Source: Vicinamibacteraceae bacterium
GTDB lineage: Bacteria > Acidobacteriota > Vicinamibacteria > Marinacidobacterales > Marinacidobacteraceae
Direction of reading: 5' to 3'
DNA: 32,246 nucleotides
NCBI GenBank assembly: GCA_012271265.1
Contig: JAAXGQ010000143.1
Location: forward strand, 3,437-35,682
The translations under genes were made by a program, and so were the position numbers. Positions within the stretch are counted from its first letter, which is position 1. Every line of letters begins with the position of its first letter. Below, one piece after another: positions 29,980 to 32,246 of this stretch. The notes beneath the pieces were generated by a model, which had not been told where the DNA came from, did not search any database, and saw nothing but the letters and a program-made list of their open reading frames with translations.

Positions 29980-31488
29980 CTATTCCGAGGTGTAGCGGCT
30001 CAGGAGCGGCTTGCCGGGGAAGACGCCTTCGATCAGAGTCCCGTCGCGGACAACCGGGACGCCGTCCACCACGACGTGGGTCACCCCTTCCGAGTAGGTG
30101 AGGTCGTCCTCGAAGGTCGCGGTATCGATGATCGTGTCCGGGTCGAAGACGGTGATGTCGGCGATGGCGCCGATCTGGATCCGGCCCTTCCGTCGCATCA
30201 GCGGGGCGATTTCCTGAAGGCGCTCCGCCGGCATGAGCGTGATCCGCCGGATGGCGTCGGTCAGGGTCATCACCCCCCAGTCGCGCACGTAGCGGCCGAG
30301 AACGCGGGAAAACGTCCCCGCCGTGCGGGGATGCGCTCCGGGCGCGTAGGGCATCCCGTCAGAGGCGACCATCACGAACGGCGTTCGCATCGCCAGCTCG
30401 ATCATCGCCGGGTCCATCATGTGCATGATGACCGTGCCCCCCTCTTCCTGGAAGAACTCGAACGTCTCCCTGGTCAGCCGCTCGCCGGTGTCCTGCCACT
30501 GGATGTCCCCGTAGGTCATCCCGAGCTTCTCCTGCCAGCCCTCGTCGAAGATCGCCGAGGAAATCCCGGTCGAGGCCGCGGTGTAGGGGTAGGCCTCGGT
30601 CGTCACGTCCACGCCTGCCGCCCGCGCGCCCCGGATCAGGTCGAGAGTGATGGGCAAGTGGTGCAGGCTGGAGCTGTTCAGATGCACGATGTGAAGCGGG
30701 GCTCCGGTGGCGGCGGCGTTCGCGATCACCTCCTGGATGGCGGAAACCGCCATGTCGCGCACGTGCGTGTAGATCGGCACGTCCATCTCGGCGGCGAACT
30801 GGAACAGCCGGTAGATCTCGGTGTGCGAGGCACCCGGGTAGTACTGGTGGGGGACCCCGATTCCCAGCCCGCCGGCCCGAATTTCCGCCGCGATCGCTTC
30901 GTGCACCGCCTCGATGTCGTCGGCGGGGGTGTAGTTCGCCTCGCGGAGCAGGTCCGCATACTCGATCACCAGTTCCGCGCCCGTGCTGTCGGCTTCGAGG
31001 AGCGGGGCGAGCTCGTCGCGGAGGGCGGGCATCCCCGCGATGCGCAGCCCGCCGTGGGACGCCGAGGCTCCGAAATGGACGATCGCGTTGCCGGCGCGGC
31101 TCTCGATGAATTCCCGCATCCGGGGCACGCCGCCTTCGAGCTCGAGCGCCGTCGTCACCCCGTCCATCGCCTGGAAACGGTTCGCCTCGACCGACTGGCC
31201 GTGAACATGGAGGTCGATGAAGCCGGGGCTCACGACCCTGCCCGCGGCGTCGAGGAGCACCCCGCCCTGCCTCAGCCGGTTCGTGAGCACCTCCCGGGAG
31301 ATGGCGACGATCTCGTTCCGCACGACGCCGACATCCCGGTTCGCGTCGAGCCCGGTCTCGGGATCGATGACCCGGCCGCCGGTGATGACCAGGTCGAGAT
31401 CGCGTTCCTGGGCCGCGATCGGCGCCGCGAAGAACGCGCCGAGGAGCAGGGGGGCGACGTGGAGAAGCGGACGGGGGCGGAGTCGCAT
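29980..31488 (-). CDS. Exported D-aminoacylase-like amidohydrolase
   Basis: Amidohydrolase of 502 residues. It has a cleavable-looking signal (hydrophobic core then APIAAQ, about residues 8-27), so it should act in the periplasm. The domain starts with DLVITGGRVIDPETGLDANRDVGV. Metal and active-site elements in order: His94/His96 in FIDLHVHGQS, THVRD near 240-245, IVHLNSSS near 265-275, and ASDGMPY near 375-380, all as in D-aminoacylases / N-acyl-D-amino-acid deacylases. AAGGAGAA lies 10 nt before the ATG at 31488; the longer open frame upstream runs into the previous gene's region and is discarded. It likely releases D-amino acids or processes N-acylated or lactam substrates for the cluster. 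Confidence 0.9.
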   Translation of the reverse strand: MRLRPRPLLHVAPLLLGAFFAAPIAAQERDLDLVITGGRVIDPETGLDANRDVGVVRNEIVAISREVLTNRLRQGGVLLDAAGRVVSPGFIDLHVHGQSVEANRFQAMDGVTTALELEGGVPRMREFIESRAGNAIVHFGASASHGGLRIAGMPALRDELAPLLEADSTGAELVIEYADLLREANYTPADDIEAVHEAIAAEIRAGGLGIGVPHQYYPGASHTEIYRLFQFAAEMDVPIYTHVRDMAVSAIQEVIANAAATGAPLHIVHLNSSSLHHLPITLDLIRGARAAGVDVTTEAYPYTAASTGISSAIFDEGWQEKLGMTYGDIQWQDTGERLTRETFEFFQEEGGTVIMHMMDPAMIELAMRTPFVMVASDGMPYAPGAHPRTAGTFSRVLGRYVRDWGVMTLTDAIRRITLMPAERLQEIAPLMRRKGRIQIGAIADITVFDPDTIIDTATFEDDLTYSEGVTHVVVDGVPVVRDGTLIEGVFPGKPLLSRYTSE

Positions 31489-31535
31489 CGGGGGGATTCT
31501 CCTTGGGGGCCTCGTCGTGACGGAGGAAGCGGGGC

Positions 31536-32246
31536 TCAGCGGGGGATGACCGGCAGGATCAGCCGGGAGGGGTTGTCGGCGTCGTGGTGGATCGTGTTGC
31601 GGGCCACGACGCCGGGCCGGTCCTCGAGCATCTCCTTCCCGGTGTTTCCGTTGGGGTACCACTTGGGGAAGCTGGAACTGGTCACCGCGAGCCGGATGCG
31701 CTGCCCCGGCTGGAGCAGGATGGAGGTCGGGTAGAGCTCGATGGTGTAGGGGACGATCGCCCCCGGTTCGAGGAGCTCCGGCGCTTGGTCGCCGTTGCGG
31801 TAGCGGGCCCGCTGGATCATCTGGCGAACCAGCTGGGAGTAGCCGGAATCGTGCACCACGCTCAGGGTGACCACCCAGTCCGTGTCCACCGCCGAGGACG
31901 CCGCGTGAAGCTCCACCCGGGGGAAGCCGGTCACCTCCAGCGGCGCCGCGAGCGGCGGTGAGGTGTAGGTCAGGCTGAGGCGGTCGGCGGGGCGGTGGTC
32001 GGCGGCCCCGCGCGGCGCGACGAACAGGTCGCCGCCGATGGTGGGGGCCGGGTGGGCCGGGTCGTAGTCGTAGGAATCGGGCGGCTCACTCCCCGGCGGC
32101 TCGCGGGAGAGGAGCCCGTCATGCAGCGAGTCGATCGTGCCGCTGGGGCCGGAGCGCAGGTACCAGCTCTCCTCCTGCTGCCGGGCCAGCGGGAACTTGT
32201 GCTCCTCGCGCCAGACCCCTTCGCCCATGACGTAGATCAGGACCGG
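31536..32246 (-). CDS. CocE/NonD family hydrolase, C-terminal part (5' end outside window)
   Basis: The ~236 visible residues correspond to the C-terminal X-Pro dipeptidyl-peptidase-like beta domain of CocE/NonD serine hydrolases. Signatures: V-L-I-Y-V-M-G-E-G-V-W-R-E-E at the window edge, Y-D-Y-D-P-A-H-P-A-P-T-I-G-G, L-T-Y-T-S-P-P-L and L-E-V-T-G-F-P-R-V-E-L-H, D-T-D-W-V-V-T-L-S-V-V, then P-G-Q-R-I-R-L-A-V-T-S-S-S-F-P-K-W and H-H-D-A-D-N-P-S-R-L-I-L-P-V-I. The catalytic alpha/beta-hydrolase domain lies to the right of the window. These enzymes hydrolyse acyl esters or peptides. It is followed by the amidohydrolase after 47 nt on the same strand. Confidence 0.9.
   Translation of the reverse strand, partial: PVLIYVMGEGVWREEHKFPLARQQEESWYLRSGPSGTIDSLHDGLLSREPPGSEPPDSYDYDPAHPAPTIGGDLFVAPRGAADHRPADRLSLTYTSPPLAAPLEVTGFPRVELHAASSAVDTDWVVTLSVVHDSGYSQLVRQMIQRARYRNGDQAPELLEPGAIVPYTIELYPTSILLQPGQRIRLAVTSSSFPKWYPNGNTGKEMLEDRPGVVARNTIHHDADNPSRLILPVIPR

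Noticed and set aside
28336-31734. An 1132-codon plus-strand open frame opposite TonB receptor, GATase and amidohydrolase
   Set aside because: Spans several clear minus-strand genes and has no domain; shadow frame.

Overview
The window is about 32 kb of very GC-rich bacterial chromosome with dense, operon-like packing: 4-nt start/stop overlaps, many GTG or TTG starts, lipoprotein signals and a TonB-dependent receptor, so a didermic (Gram-negative type) cell. Gene content (Na+-NQR, dnaX-ybaB-recR, an amidohydrolase/M1/TonB peptide cluster) and composition fit Gemmatimonadota or a similar marine or host-associated high-GC lineage. That placement is an inference; no rRNA or ribosomal-protein marker is present.

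Layout. 1-2513 (minus): 3' part of a Na+-translocating NADH:quinone reductase operon (nqrA, then nqrB running off the left edge). 2698-5556 (minus): housekeeping block tRNA-Ser, dnaX, ybaB, recR, tRNA-Asn. 5703-11836 (minus): tripartite RND efflux operon in the order outer-membrane factor, periplasmic adaptor, inner-membrane pump. 12108-20460 (plus): a tightly packed metabolic run of Ca2+/cation antiporter, D-2-hydroxyacid dehydrogenase, M14-like deacylase, DUF819 permease, SDR oxidoreductase, a double-length aminotransferase and a lipoprotein RidA. It is interrupted after the antiporter by a minus-strand VOC-family gene flanked by two copies of the antiporter 3' end. 20461-23996: a low-density toxin-antitoxin scrapyard with a PIN-toxin fragment, palindromic REP-like repeats, a frameshifted HicB-like gene, a vapB-vapC pair, a DUF234-type AAA ATPase and a second, decayed vapC 5' end. 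23997-32246 (minus): a peptide/D-amino-acid scavenging cluster with CocE/NonD-type hydrolase (cut by the right edge), D-aminoacylase-like amidohydrolase, class I glutamine amidotransferase, TonB receptor, M1 aminopeptidase lipoprotein and membrane-anchored M23 peptidase.

The most unusual object is the 642-residue aminotransferase at 17952-19880. It is a head-to-tail fusion of two fold-type I domains. The N-terminal one has lost the PLP lysine but keeps the cross-subunit tyrosine motif; the C-terminal one keeps the lysine but has lost that tyrosine. This suggests a covalent pseudo-dimer with a single composite active site. With the neighbouring deacylase, permease, two dehydrogenases and an exported RidA it may define an undescribed pathway for an N-acylated amino compound. 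Other notable signals are the duplicated antiporter tail around the VOC gene, a tRNA-Ser with C at position 33, a long repeat-bearing N-terminal extension on DnaX, and a VapC that lacks one acidic active-site residue.
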